Assembly (NCBI GenBank): GCA_947176685.1
Contig: CAMWRL010000038.1
Location: forward strand, 1-12,774
Length of the DNA stretch: 12,774 bases
DNA from: an uncultured Ruminococcus sp.
GTDB lineage: Bacteria > Bacillota > Clostridia > Oscillospirales > Ruminococcaceae
Direction: 5' to 3'
Shown here: piece after piece, positions 6,203 to 12,774 of the stretch
How positions within the stretch are numbered: the stretch's first letter is position 1
How the letters are laid out: every line of letters begins with the position of its first letter
The notes under the pieces: model-generated
The model's input: the letters and a program-made list of their open reading frames with translations, nothing else
Told to the model about the DNA's origin: nothing
The model's database searches: none
Translations under genes and position numbers: made by a program

Positions 6203-7582
6203 TTATATATCAAGAGATTTTTTGGCAATGGCAATCTGTTCCTTTACGGCTTCCGGCGAAGGTCCTCCCTCGGACTTCCTTTCACGTACACAAGTTTCAA
6301 GGTTTATTGCCTGATAAACGTCCTCGTCAAAAAGCTCCGTCATAGCCTTGTAGTCGTCAAGCGGAAGTGTTTCGAGAGTGAGATTTTTTTCGATACACTG
6401 CGCAACAAGCGTACCTGTTATCTTATATGCATCTCTGAACGGCATACCCTTTTTAACAAGATAATCAGCGCAGTCGGTAGCGTTTATAAAGCCTCTTGCG
6501 GCGGCGTTGCGCATATTGTCCTTTAAGACTTTCATTGTCGAAATCATTGGAATGAAAGTCTTTACACAAAGCTTAACGTTGTCCACAGCGTCAAAAATTG
6601 CTTCTTTATCTTCCTGCATATCCTTATTGTATGCAAGAGGAAGTCCTTTCAGCATGGAAAGAAGTGTTATTAAATCACCGTTGACACGACCGGTCTTTCC
6701 TCTGATAAGTTCTGTAATATCGGGGTTTTTCTTCTGGGGCATAATTGACGAACCTGTTGCGAATGCGTCATCAAGTTCGATAAACTTGAACTCCCATGAA
6801 CACCACATTATAATCTCTTCGGAAAAACGTGAAAGATGTGTCATTATAAGCGATAGTGCGCAGTTAAGTTCAACGCAGAAGTCACGGTCAGAAACTCCGT
6901 CAAGACTGTTCGGCATAGGTGCGGTAAATCCTAATAATTCAGCGGTTTGCTTTCTGTTTGTTTTGTAAGTAGTTCCTGCCAAAGCTCCACTGCCCAGCGG
7001 ACAGTAATTCATTCTTTTTGAAACGTCATCAAGTCTGTCGAGGTCACGCAGAAACATAAACACATATGCCATTAAATGATGCGCAAAAGTTATTGGTTGC
7101 GCTCTCTGCAAGTGAGTGTATCCGGACATTATTGTCTCTGTATGCTGTTCAGCCATTTCAACGAGCGTTACGGCAAGTTTTTTTACAAGGGCGTGTATTT
7201 CCTGAATTTCGTCACGCAGATAAAGTCTTATATCCACTGCTACCTGGTCGTTGCGTGAACGTGATGTATGAAGTCTTTTTCCAACATCGCCTAAACGTTT
7301 TGTGAGTTCTGCCTCAATGAACATATGAATATCTTCGGCGTTCGGGTCAAGCTCCAGTTTGCCGGAGTCTATGTCCGCAAGGATTTCTTTCAGACCGCCT
7401 ATAATTTCAAGACTGTCCTCTTTTGTGATGATTCCGCAGTCGCCTAACATTGTGGCGTGTGCGATACTTCCCTGTATGTCGTGACGGTACATACGTCCGT
7501 CAAAGGCTATCGACGAATTGAAAGCGTTTACAGTATCGTCAATTTTTTTGGAAAATCTTCCAGCCCACATCATATCAGCCAT
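6203..7582 (-). CDS. argH: Argininosuccinate lyase
   Basis: ArgH splits argininosuccinate into arginine and fumarate, the last step of the pathway, as a cytoplasmic homotetramer. The 459-residue protein belongs to the fumarase/aspartase superfamily: 'WAGRFSKKID' near the start, 'LHTSRSRNDQVAVD' (104-117), 'SGYTHLQRAQP' (153-163) with the active-site H157, and the signature loop 'GSSIMPQKKNPD' (277-288) carrying the catalytic serine. The length is normal and no key residue is missing. The ATG has GGAG nine bases upstream. It lies 28 bases after the zinc-ribbon-like gene and only five before the mini membrane protein, so it joins the last gene of the small-protein island to the argC-argB block. 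No separate promoter or ArgR box is visible immediately upstream. Confidence 0.97.
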   Translation of the reverse strand: MADMMWAGRFSKKIDDTVNAFNSSIAFDGRMYRHDIQGSIAHATMLGDCGIITKEDSLEIIGGLKEILADIDSGKLELDPNAEDIHMFIEAELTKRLGDVGKRLHTSRSRNDQVAVDIRLYLRDEIQEIHALVKKLAVTLVEMAEQHTETIMSGYTHLQRAQPITFAHHLMAYVFMFLRDLDRLDDVSKRMNYCPLGSGALAGTTYKTNRKQTAELLGFTAPMPNSLDGVSDRDFCVELNCALSLIMTHLSRFSEEIIMWCSWEFKFIELDDAFATGSSIMPQKKNPDITELIRGKTGRVNGDLITLLSMLKGLPLAYNKDMQEDKEAIFDAVDNVKLCVKTFIPMISTMKVLKDNMRNAAARGFINATDCADYLVKKGMPFRDAYKITGTLVAQCIEKNLTLETLPLDDYKAMTELFDEDVYQAINLETCVRERKSEGGPSPEAVKEQIAIAKKSLDI

Positions 7583-7610
7583 AATTTTTTACTCCTTTTA
7601 TTAATATAAT

Positions 7611-8045
7611 TTATATATTGTTTTCCATTTCGTCCGTAGGTTCATAACTGATTTTCCAGTCAAGACACGAACCCAATACTCCGCAATCTGTACAGCGGTT
7701 TCCGATATATATCCATTTTACATTATGGTTTTCTTTCCGTATAAATCCGGCTTTTACATTATAACTTCCTGTTTTTCTGCATACGGGACATTTGCATAGT
7801 TCAGGACTTGCATCTTCCCATACATCAACGCAGTCAAGCAGAATTTTTTTACTTCCGCATTCAGTGCATTCAACCTGAATTGCTTCCTCATCATAATCGA
7901 CCCATAATTTAAAAATATCTTTTCCGCACGAACGACAAACTACTGAATTTATATCAATTGACGGATTTTCAGAATATTCTTTCAGATATTCATCAATATC
8001 ATCTGCACATTCGCTATGCCAGTATTGTCCGGATTTGTCAATCAT
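7611..8045 (-). CDS. Zinc-ribbon-like protein with four CxxC pairs
   Basis: A 144-residue soluble protein with CxxC pairs at C37/C40, C60/C63, C86/C89 and C118/C121, each followed by or near small or polar residues as in zinc knuckles ('CRSCGKD', 'CTECGSKK', 'CPVC', 'CTDCGVLG'). These suggest two zinc ribbons, or one ribbon plus a second metal site. Acidic regions surround them. No named family or catalytic site was recognised; binding to nucleic acid or protein is possible. The chosen ATG has GGAGAG seven bases upstream, whereas an ATG five codons earlier is itself followed, not preceded, by that site. It is the last gene of the island before argH. Confidence 0.8.
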   Translation of the reverse strand: MIDKSGQYWHSECADDIDEYLKEYSENPSIDINSVVCRSCGKDIFKLWVDYDEEAIQVECTECGSKKILLDCVDVWEDASPELCKCPVCRKTGSYNVKAGFIRKENHNVKWIYIGNRCTDCGVLGSCLDWKISYEPTDEMENNI

Positions 8046-8051
8046 TTTTAT

Positions 8052-8057
8052 CTCTCC
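8052..8057 (-). promoter_or_regulatory. Ribosome binding site deciding the start of the zinc-ribbon-like gene
   Basis: The minus strand reads GGAGAG here, about seven bases before the ATG at 8045. It lies inside the codons that would follow the alternative ATG at 8060, which has no purine-rich site of its own, so the inner start is preferred. Confidence 0.6.
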
Positions 8058-8071
8058 CATTTATAATTTTT

Positions 8072-8326
8072 TTAACGTGCGCCGTCCATATATGAACCAT
8101 ATGCCTGAGATTCTATTTTATCTATGCTCATTCTCTCAAACTCTGAAATCGTATCACATAGTTTTCTGTTATAATAAATGCAACATCTGTACACTCCATT
8201 ACCAGTCATTGTATAGGAAGTATTTACGTTCACACGCCCATTGATACAGTAAACGATATATTCATGTTCATATATTACTCCTCTGAATAAAATATTCTGT
8301 TCTGTTATTTCAAAATAAGGATTCAT
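8072..8326 (-). CDS. Small protein of unknown function
   Basis: An 84-residue protein beginning MNPYFEITEQNILFRG. It alternates short hydrophobic and polar stretches ('HEYIVYCINGRVNVNTSY', 'GVYRCCIYYNRKL'), suggesting a mainly beta fold, and has no signal peptide or membrane segment. The middle contains an adjacent cysteine pair, and two more cysteines are scattered. No family was recognised. The ATG is preceded by GGAGGC at a spacing of about seven bases, a strong site that supports real translation. It lies 48 bases after the preceding gene and 26 before the zinc-ribbon-like gene, in the middle of a same-strand run of small genes. Confidence 0.7.
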   Translation of the reverse strand: MNPYFEITEQNILFRGVIYEHEYIVYCINGRVNVNTSYTMTGNGVYRCCIYYNRKLCDTISEFERMSIDKIESQAYGSYMDGAR

Positions 8327-8374
8327 ATATTGCCTCCATTTATATTAATTTACATACAGACCGGATTTACTGTA

Positions 8375-8791
8375 TTATATTTCTGCCAGCGGACTGTTTT
8401 CCATATCATAGCAGATTTTTGCGTGTGTAATAATATTTCCGGAACACAGCCTTTCAAGCCATTCTGTCAATTCTGTAATATCCGATATATCAAAATCATT
8501 TTCGGATATACTGCATTCAATATCAACACTTTCAGCGTCAGAACTTATAACGCATACTGCTTTATTATAAGTACAGTTTAAAGTTATCGTTTCTGAAAAG
8601 ATACTTGCTGTATTATTTCCGGAAAAGTATTCATTTAAGTCCATATCGTCCGAAAATTCATAGTCCCCTGAATCTTCCGACCAGAAATGCGAAATGATTA
8701 TATTGTCCTGTTTTATATCAAGGATTTCCCTTATGAAAAAGCCGATTTTACGGACGGGTATTCCGCTGAAAATAATGTCATAATATTCCAT
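8375..8791 (-). CDS. Acidic small protein of unknown function
   Basis: A 138-residue soluble and strongly acidic protein starting MEYYDIIFSGIPVRKIGF. Acidic stretches include 'WSEDSGDYEFSDDMDLNEYF' and 'SENDFDISDITELTEWLERL'. No catalytic motif or known family is visible; size, acidity and context fit an immunity-type protein, which is inference. The frame also offers a GTG at 8797, directly after the upstream stop (TAAGTG). The ATG at 8791 is preferred because AGGT lies eight bases upstream, whereas the GTG is only three bases from it. Either way it is tightly coupled to the three-span membrane protein gene upstream. Confidence 0.75.
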   Translation of the reverse strand: MEYYDIIFSGIPVRKIGFFIREILDIKQDNIIISHFWSEDSGDYEFSDDMDLNEYFSGNNTASIFSETITLNCTYNKAVCVISSDAESVDIECSISENDFDISDITELTEWLERLCSGNIITHAKICYDMENSPLAEI

Positions 8792-8797
8792 ATACAC

Positions 8798-9418
8798 TTA
8801 CCTGAACTTTACTTTTTCAGTCTGTTTTGAATGTTCAAGATTGCAGAAATCATATGTTATCTCACAGCCGTTGTCCGACCACTCAATGTCGTAATTGCCG
8901 TGGTTGCGACCGCCGTCGTCGGTGCTTATGTGTCCGACAACAAAAGCATTATTATTGTCATCTATCTGATAAATAGTACCTCCGCCGTATAAAAGAAATG
9001 ATTCCTCCTCAATGACAATTGTATGTTGTCCGTCTGTAAACTCATAGCACTCGGGATAATAGTCGTACAGGTCATCTGTTGTAACCATTGAAAAACTGAA
9101 ACCGAATATTACATAACACAGTATTACACAACCACATGTCCGCAATATATTCCCTGAGATTTTCCATTTGGATTTTATTTTTTGAGCAATGAAAATAACA
9201 GTCGTTACAAACGCCGCAAGCACTGTAAACAGAAAAACAACAGCTAAAAACAATTCAAAATTATCACGCCATGATTGTGCGACAATTTCATTATTCCGAT
9301 AAATATATGATATTTCCGGAGGGATTTTCCCTGCAAAGTAAGAAATAATACACGCAAGCAGACTTACGCCGACCGATAAAACAGATACAAGTCTTAATTT
9401 CTTTTCTGTTATTTTCAT
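8798..9418 (-). CDS. Three-span membrane protein with an outside C-terminal domain
   Basis: A 206-residue protein with hydrophobic segments at about 11-29, 55-78 and 92-111. The lysines before the first span and in 'KIKSKWK' (80-86) between spans two and three point to a cytoplasmic N-terminus, so the final 95 residues should face outside. That part is acidic and beta-rich ('GQHTIVIEEESFLLYGGGTIYQID'). No family was recognised. The start at 9418 is chosen because GGAGGT lies five bases upstream; a longer frame from 9430 would begin in that very ribosome site. It begins 15 bases after the SUKH gene and abuts the next acidic gene. Confidence 0.78.
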   Translation of the reverse strand: MKITEKKLRLVSVLSVGVSLLACIISYFAGKIPPEISYIYRNNEIVAQSWRDNFELFLAVVFLFTVLAAFVTTVIFIAQKIKSKWKISGNILRTCGCVILCYVIFGFSFSMVTTDDLYDYYPECYEFTDGQHTIVIEEESFLLYGGGTIYQIDDNNNAFVVGHISTDDGGRNHGNYDIEWSDNGCEITYDFCNLEHSKQTEKVKFR

Positions 9419-9423
9419 TCTGA

Positions 9424-9429
9424 CCTCCA
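9424..9429 (-). promoter_or_regulatory. Ribosome binding site deciding the start of the three-span membrane protein
   Basis: GGAGGT on the minus strand sits five bases before the ATG at 9418. The alternative ATG at 9430 overlaps the site itself and has no comparable sequence upstream, so it is rejected. Confidence 0.7.
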
Positions 9430-9433
9430 TAAT

Positions 9434-9919
9434 TTAAATATCACTTATCAGGTCATCTATAAATTCCTCAAAGCTGTCCGCTGTCTTATGCGAAAATTTA
9501 ATAATATTACTGTAATTCAGCTCAGCCGTAAGTATTTTTCCGTTGTCGCAGTAATTTATTTCATTTTCATCACAGAAAATTTCGTGCGGACAGCAATAAA
9601 CCGGAAAATCCTTATTATTAAGGTCAAAACAAATTCCGTCACCGTCCAGCGTGGAAGCAAATGTAAAAAATCCAAACGGAAGAATATTTGCACCGGGAAT
9701 ATATTCAGTATTTTCATCAATAATTCTTTTTATATCATAAAAAACCAAAGAATCAAAATTAACTTCGCATTCCGGAACAGTCTGAGAATATACTTCAATG
9801 AACATTTCCGGAAGTTTTCCGCTGGAAAGTTCATATAATCTGTTCAGTTCGTCCGTAATGGGCTGAACAAAAGAAATGTCGTCTAATGACTGCAAAAAAC
9901 AATAAAATTTATTATCCAT
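9434..9919 (-). CDS. SUKH-domain (SMI1/KNR4) protein, probable immunity protein
   Basis: A 161-residue soluble acidic protein with the layout of the SUKH superfamily: an N-terminal helix leading to 'LSSGKLPEMFIEVYSQ' (31-46), the central strands 'ANILPFGFFTFASTLDGDGICFDLNN' (77-102), 'PVYCCPHE' (106-113), and a final helix 'SFEEFIDDLI' (149-158). In bacteria SUKH proteins are best known as immunity proteins against polymorphic toxins, often many side by side; others have unrelated or unknown roles. The ATG at 9919 is preferred over a TTG two codons earlier because GGTGAT lies five bases upstream. The gene overlaps or abuts the end of the preceding membrane-protein gene. No toxin partner is visible in the window. 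The family call rests on pattern recognition only. Confidence 0.85.
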   Translation of the reverse strand: MDNKFYCFLQSLDDISFVQPITDELNRLYELSSGKLPEMFIEVYSQTVPECEVNFDSLVFYDIKRIIDENTEYIPGANILPFGFFTFASTLDGDGICFDLNNKDFPVYCCPHEIFCDENEINYCDNGKILTAELNYSNIIKFSHKTADSFEEFIDDLISDI

Positions 9920-9921
9920 AA

Positions 9922-10413
9922 TCAATCACCATTCAATATACTCTCAAAAATTTCCTTGTCGATAGTTTCCATATTATAGGTTATATTCAGGTCTTTGTCA
10001 ACTTCAACGTGATACAGTTCAAAATATTTAATAGGGTCACCGCCGAACGTTGCATAACCTACGTATATATCAGATGTTCCGGACTTTATCGGTTTATACA
10101 CTTTTCCGAAAACATCACCCTCAGTATTACCAATACCAAGCTTAATACCGTTTAAGACATAAAAGTCCTTGACTTCCTGTAAAACGCTGTTGTCGGAATT
10201 ATAGTATTTTTCAGCGTTTCCACCGCCGCCCTCACACATATGCGATATACAAAGATTTCCGTTTTTCATAATGCCCGTTTCGTCATACTTTTCATATTCC
10301 ATTTTATTCATAGCAGATTTACTCATAAATAAAATCACAAGCATTAAAACAAGTATTAATATCAGCTTGAATATAAAACATATAAAATCAAATACACCTT
10401 TGATTACATTCAT
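9922..10413 (-). CDS. Membrane-anchored protein with an outside domain
   Basis: A 163-residue protein with one long hydrophobic segment (about 7-30) after a short basic start, then about 130 residues expected outside the membrane. The segment lacks a clear signal-peptidase site and is best read as an anchor. Downstream, 'FYVLNGIKLGIGNTEGDVFGKV' (84-105) resembles the 'FVINGVKMYDSFDDVIKAL' segment of the neighbouring lipoprotein. A 'CEGGGGN' turn and the closing 'YNMETIDKEIFESIL' are also notable. No named family was recognised. The start at 10413 is chosen because GAGG lies nine bases upstream; a longer frame from a GTG at 10455 adds a polar, unconvincing extension. It ends next to the SUKH gene and follows the lipoprotein by 62 bases. 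Confidence 0.75.
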   Translation of the reverse strand: MNVIKGVFDFICFIFKLILILVLMLVILFMSKSAMNKMEYEKYDETGIMKNGNLCISHMCEGGGGNAEKYYNSDNSVLQEVKDFYVLNGIKLGIGNTEGDVFGKVYKPIKSGTSDIYVGYATFGGDPIKYFELYHVEVDKDLNITYNMETIDKEIFESILNGD

Positions 10414-10475
10414 ATTTAAACACCTCATTTTGTCGGATTCTGTCCATAATAGCACAAGTTAACCATCATATGTTT

Positions 10476-11147
10476 CTAACTGAATCTTTTTTGTAAATTT
10501 TCGTATAATGGAAGGTCAATATCAAATCTGAAACCCACATTGATATGTACAAGTTTCCCGTCCTCAAAGAAAAGACTGTACAATGATTCATTAGTTTCCC
10601 TGTCGTTATATAAAACAGAGTCATCTGTAATATACTGATAGCCGTTGCCCAGAGCTTTTATTACATCGTCAAAACTGTCATACATTTTCACGCCGTTTAT
10701 TACAAACGGCTCAACATCTTCGACTTTGCACGTATCGGGTAAAAGTACAATATTATATATCATAGTTTCATCATGAGGTTTAACTACTGTTGCGTTTGCA
10801 AGATATTTGTTTTTATATTCAAGCCTTGCAGGTACAAGGCGATTTTCCGAAGCTGACTTTACGTAATGCGAAAGTGAAAAATCATCACCGAGAAATTCCA
10901 GTGACAAAGGATATTCCAGTTTTTTATCGCAAAGATATGTTACATTCATTATTTCCTCAGTAGTCCAACCGTTTTCAGGAGGGTCGACTGTATCATATGC
11001 AATAATGTCATCTTCCTGTACTGTCGTTATTTCTGTTAAGGATTCTGTAGACTGTTGAGTTTCAGACGGAATATCATCTCCGCAGCCCGAAAGCGAAAAA
11101 AACGCTGTAAAAAGTACAGGCAATATAAATTTATATTTCTTAAACAC
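10476..11147 (-). CDS. Predicted lipoprotein of unknown function
   Basis: A 223-residue protein with a basic start (MFKKYK), a hydrophobic core and the lipobox LSGC (19-22), so C22 should be lipid-modified and the protein held on the outer face of the cytoplasmic membrane. A Ser/Thr/Glu-rich linker (about 26-46) follows. The C-terminal half contains 'EPFVINGVKMYDSFDDVIKALGNGY' (146-170) and 'LYSLFFEDGKLVHINVGF' (189-206), a pattern reminiscent of small SmpA/OmlA-like or DUF4309-like folds; this is tentative. The start codon is GTG, directly following the TAA of the 73-residue gene (TAAGTG), with GGAG five bases upstream, so translation is coupled. No partner or substrate is evident. Confidence 0.85.
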   Translation of the reverse strand: MFKKYKFILPVLFTAFFSLSGCGDDIPSETQQSTESLTEITTVQEDDIIAYDTVDPPENGWTTEEIMNVTYLCDKKLEYPLSLEFLGDDFSLSHYVKSASENRLVPARLEYKNKYLANATVVKPHDETMIYNIVLLPDTCKVEDVEPFVINGVKMYDSFDDVIKALGNGYQYITDDSVLYNDRETNESLYSLFFEDGKLVHINVGFRFDIDLPLYENLQKRFS

Positions 11148-11369
11148 TTATTCTCCTTTTGATAATGCAACATTAAAATATTCTTTAAGATAATTTTTTA
11201 TTAACTGAGGTGTAACGGGTAACTGAGTATCAATAAACGGATATTTCAAATGCAGTTTTTTGTCGTTGGATATTATATGTATTCTATGGCTATTGTTTTC
11301 TATTCTGACATACCAGTAATAAACAGAATCATCAAATATAATTTTTCTTTTACCCTTTTCAGATACCAT
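11148..11369 (-). CDS. 73-residue protein of unknown function
   Basis: A small basic soluble protein beginning MVSEKGKRKIIFDDSVYYWY. It shows an N-terminal beta pattern ('KRKIIFDDSVYYWYVRIENN'), a second strand region ('RIHIISNDKKLHLKY') and a C-terminal helix preceded by 'LPVTPQLIKNYLKEYF', which recalls small uncharacterised one-domain bacterial proteins. No function is known to me. The ATG at 11369 is chosen over one four codons earlier because GAGG lies six bases upstream of it, and nothing purine-rich precedes the outer ATG. It is the first gene of the island, about 90 bases after argG, and its stop codon abuts the start of the lipoprotein gene. Confidence 0.7.
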   Translation of the reverse strand: MVSEKGKRKIIFDDSVYYWYVRIENNSHRIHIISNDKKLHLKYPFIDTQLPVTPQLIKNYLKEYFNVALSKGE

Positions 11370-11415
11370 AAAATACCTCATTTTCTACTTTACAAATCAT
11401 TTATTTTAAAGTACA

Positions 11416-11439
11416 ACAGGCAGGAGTTACCCTGCCCGT
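11416..11439 (-). terminator. Hairpin downstream of argG, possible leaky terminator
   Basis: The arms CAGGCAGG (11417-11424) and CCTGCCCG (11431-11438) pair as eight base pairs, with one G-U and an optional closing A-U, around a six-base loop. It starts about 20 bases after the argG stop. On the minus strand it is followed by TTGTACTTTAAAAT, a broken rather than continuous U-tract, so termination may be partial and argG transcripts may extend into the following genes. Confidence 0.55.
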
Positions 11440-11458
11440 GCAAACTTATTATATCAAA

Positions 11459-12688
11459 TTACTTGTTGTTGCGTTTCTGGTCGAGTTTAGCCTTAACGTG
11501 AATCGGAAGACCAAACAGATTGATAAAGCCCTCTGCATCGTGCTGGTTGTAAACTTCGTCTTCGTCGAAAGTTGCAACTTCTTCATCATAGAGAGTATAC
11601 GGAGATGTAACGCCTGCATTGATGATATTACCCTTGTAGAGCTTGAGTTTAACGTCACCTGTAACAGTTTTCTGGGTTTCAGTAACGAATGCGCTCATAG
11701 CTTCACGGAGAGGTGTAAACCACTGACCGTTATAAACAATATCAGCAAACTTTATGCTGAGATACTGCTTTACTCTTGCTGTTTCCTTGTCAAGACAGAG
11801 TGTTTCAAGAACTTCGTGGGCGTGGTAGAGAATAGCACCGCCGGGAGTTTCATAAACGCCTCTTGACTTCATACCAACGAGACGGTTTTCAACGAGGTCT
11901 GCAAGTCCGATACCGTTTTCGCCGCCGAGCTTGTTGAGAGTTGTAACAACTTCTGTACCGTTCATTTCCTTGCCGTCTATAGCTGTCGGAATACCCTTTT
12001 CAAAGTGAATTGTAACATATGTGGGCTTGTCCGGAGCATTTATCGGTGACACGCCGAGTTCAAGGAAGCCTTCCTTTTCGTACTGCGGTTCGTTTGCAGG
12101 ATTTTCGAGGTCAAGACCTTCGTGTGAAAGATGCCAGATATTCTTATCTTTGGAGTAGTTTGTCTCCCTGTTAATCTTCAGCGGAATGTTATGTGCTTCA
12201 GCGTAGTCGATTTCTTCGTCTCTTGACTTGATATTCCATTCTCTCCACGGTGCGATAACAGCCATATCCGGTGCGAATGCCTTTATAGCAAGTTCAAAAC
12301 GTACCTGGTCATTGCCCTTGCCTGTACAGCCGTGACAGATAGCGTCTGCGCCCTCTGCAAGAGCGATTTCAGCAATTTTCTTTGCGATTATCGGACGTGC
12401 AAAAGATGTACCGAGTAAATATCTGTTTTCATAAACTGCACCAGCCTGTACAGTCGGAAAAACATAGTCTTGAATAAACTCTTCCTTAAGGTCGAGGACG
12501 ATGAGCTTTGAAGCGCCTGTCTTGATAGCCTTTTCTTCAAGACCGTCAAGCTCTGTACCCTGTCCCACGTCTGCTGAAACTGCAATAACTTCGCAGTTGT
12601 TGTAATTTTCCTTGAGCCACGGAATAATGATAGATGTATCAAGTCCGCCGGAATAAGCAAGAACTACTTTTTTAATTTCCTTAACCAT
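11459..12688 (-). CDS. argG: Argininosuccinate synthase
   Basis: ArgG joins citrulline and aspartate with ATP to form argininosuccinate, in the cytoplasm. The 409-residue protein has the PP-loop 'AYSGGLDTS' (11-19), 'YENRYLLGTSFARP' (86-99), 'GCTGKGNDQVRFE' (120-132), and later 'HLSHEGLDLENP', 'GRGVYETPGG'-like text here read as 'SRGVYETPGG', all typical of the family. The length is normal. The ATG follows AGGAGG at eight bases. It has its own sigma-A-type promoter with an ArgR-type operator just upstream, and a hairpin follows the stop, so argG can be transcribed alone. It is separated from its pathway partner argH by eight unrelated small genes, whereas argG and argH are commonly adjacent in Gram-positive bacteria. 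Confidence 0.97.
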   Translation of the reverse strand: MVKEIKKVVLAYSGGLDTSIIIPWLKENYNNCEVIAVSADVGQGTELDGLEEKAIKTGASKLIVLDLKEEFIQDYVFPTVQAGAVYENRYLLGTSFARPIIAKKIAEIALAEGADAICHGCTGKGNDQVRFELAIKAFAPDMAVIAPWREWNIKSRDEEIDYAEAHNIPLKINRETNYSKDKNIWHLSHEGLDLENPANEPQYEKEGFLELGVSPINAPDKPTYVTIHFEKGIPTAIDGKEMNGTEVVTTLNKLGGENGIGLADLVENRLVGMKSRGVYETPGGAILYHAHEVLETLCLDKETARVKQYLSIKFADIVYNGQWFTPLREAMSAFVTETQKTVTGDVKLKLYKGNIINAGVTSPYTLYDEEVATFDEDEVYNQHDAEGFINLFGLPIHVKAKLDQKRNNK

Positions 12689-12723
12689 TGTAAAAACCTC
12701 CTGAACTTATTGTTAATAATTAT

Positions 12724-12751
12724 ATTATACACTTATTCCGGATAATGTCAA
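12724..12751 (-). promoter_or_regulatory. Sigma-A-type promoter of argG
   Basis: On the minus strand a perfect TTGACA (12751-12746) and a perfect TATAAT (12729-12724) are separated by 16 bases. Transcription should begin near 12717, leaving a leader of about 30 bases before the ATG that holds only the AGGAGG ribosome site, so there is no room for a riboswitch or attenuator. Confidence 0.85.
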
Positions 12752-12758
12752 GGGGTTT

Positions 12759-12772
12759 TGAATAAATATTCA
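12759..12772. promoter_or_regulatory. ArgR/AhrC-type operator (ARG box) upstream of argG
   Basis: The sequence TGAATAAATATTCA is a 14-base inverted repeat (TGAATA, two bases, TATTCA) matching the known ARG-box consensus TGAAT-4 A/T-ATTCA at every defined position. It lies seven bases beyond the -35 element, centred about 49 bases upstream of the expected start of transcription. ArgR boxes often occur in pairs; any partner box further upstream would be outside the window. Confidence 0.8.
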
Positions 12773-12774
12773 TA

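Noticed and set aside
6507..6968. A 153-codon plus-strand open frame within argH
   Set aside because: It lies wholly antisense to the conserved active-site region of argH, and its translation shows no coherent domain.
8284..8298. Possible ARG box TGAATAAAATATTCT inside the 84-residue gene
   Set aside because: The half-sites are one base too far apart and one end is mismatched, and it lies within coding sequence well away from any promoter.
10414..10475. Extended -10 TGCTATTAT upstream of the membrane-anchored protein
   Set aside because: No -35-like element is present at a suitable distance and the region is short, so a promoter cannot be supported.

Overview
The window is an arginine-biosynthesis locus of a low-to-moderate G+C Gram-positive bacterium. 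Strong AGGAGG-type ribosome sites, TTGACA/TATAAT promoters, a LSGC lipoprotein and the style of the Arg proteins suggest a Clostridia member of the Ruminococcus/Oscillospiraceae type; that placement is inference. Every supported gene lies on the minus strand, so transcription runs from high to low coordinates. No real gene was found on the plus strand, and no gene-free stretch exceeds about 140 bases.

In order of transcription: argG (12688-11459) has its own sigma-A-type promoter and a perfect ArgR-type operator at the right edge of the window, and is followed by a hairpin with a poor U-tract. Next is a 3.8 kb tract (11369-7611) of eight small genes with no evident link to arginine: a 73-residue protein, a lipoprotein, a single-span membrane protein, a SUKH (SMI1/KNR4) protein, a three-span membrane protein, two unknown small proteins and a zinc-ribbon-like protein. 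Then come argH, a two-span mini membrane protein, argC (the short type 2 form), a GNAT acetyltransferase, an unknown acidic protein, argJ and argB, closely packed. A 140-base gap with a plausible promoter precedes argD, a LURP-one/tubby-like protein and the first 33 codons of argF, which runs off the left edge.

Together argJ, argB, argC and argD make ornithine from glutamate by the acetyl-recycling route; argF, argG and argH convert it to arginine. ArgJ returns the acetyl group to glutamate. The embedded GNAT enzyme could top up N-acetylglutamate, but this is only a guess from position. ArgB has the N-terminal helix extension typical of arginine-inhibited enzymes, and the operator at argG suggests ArgR control, so both feedback and transcriptional control are likely.

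The most interesting parts are the small-protein island between argG and argH, which looks like an immunity-protein array (polyimmunity locus) set in a housekeeping pathway, and a roughly 20-residue in-frame insert near the ArgJ N-terminus that may come from a small mobile repeat.
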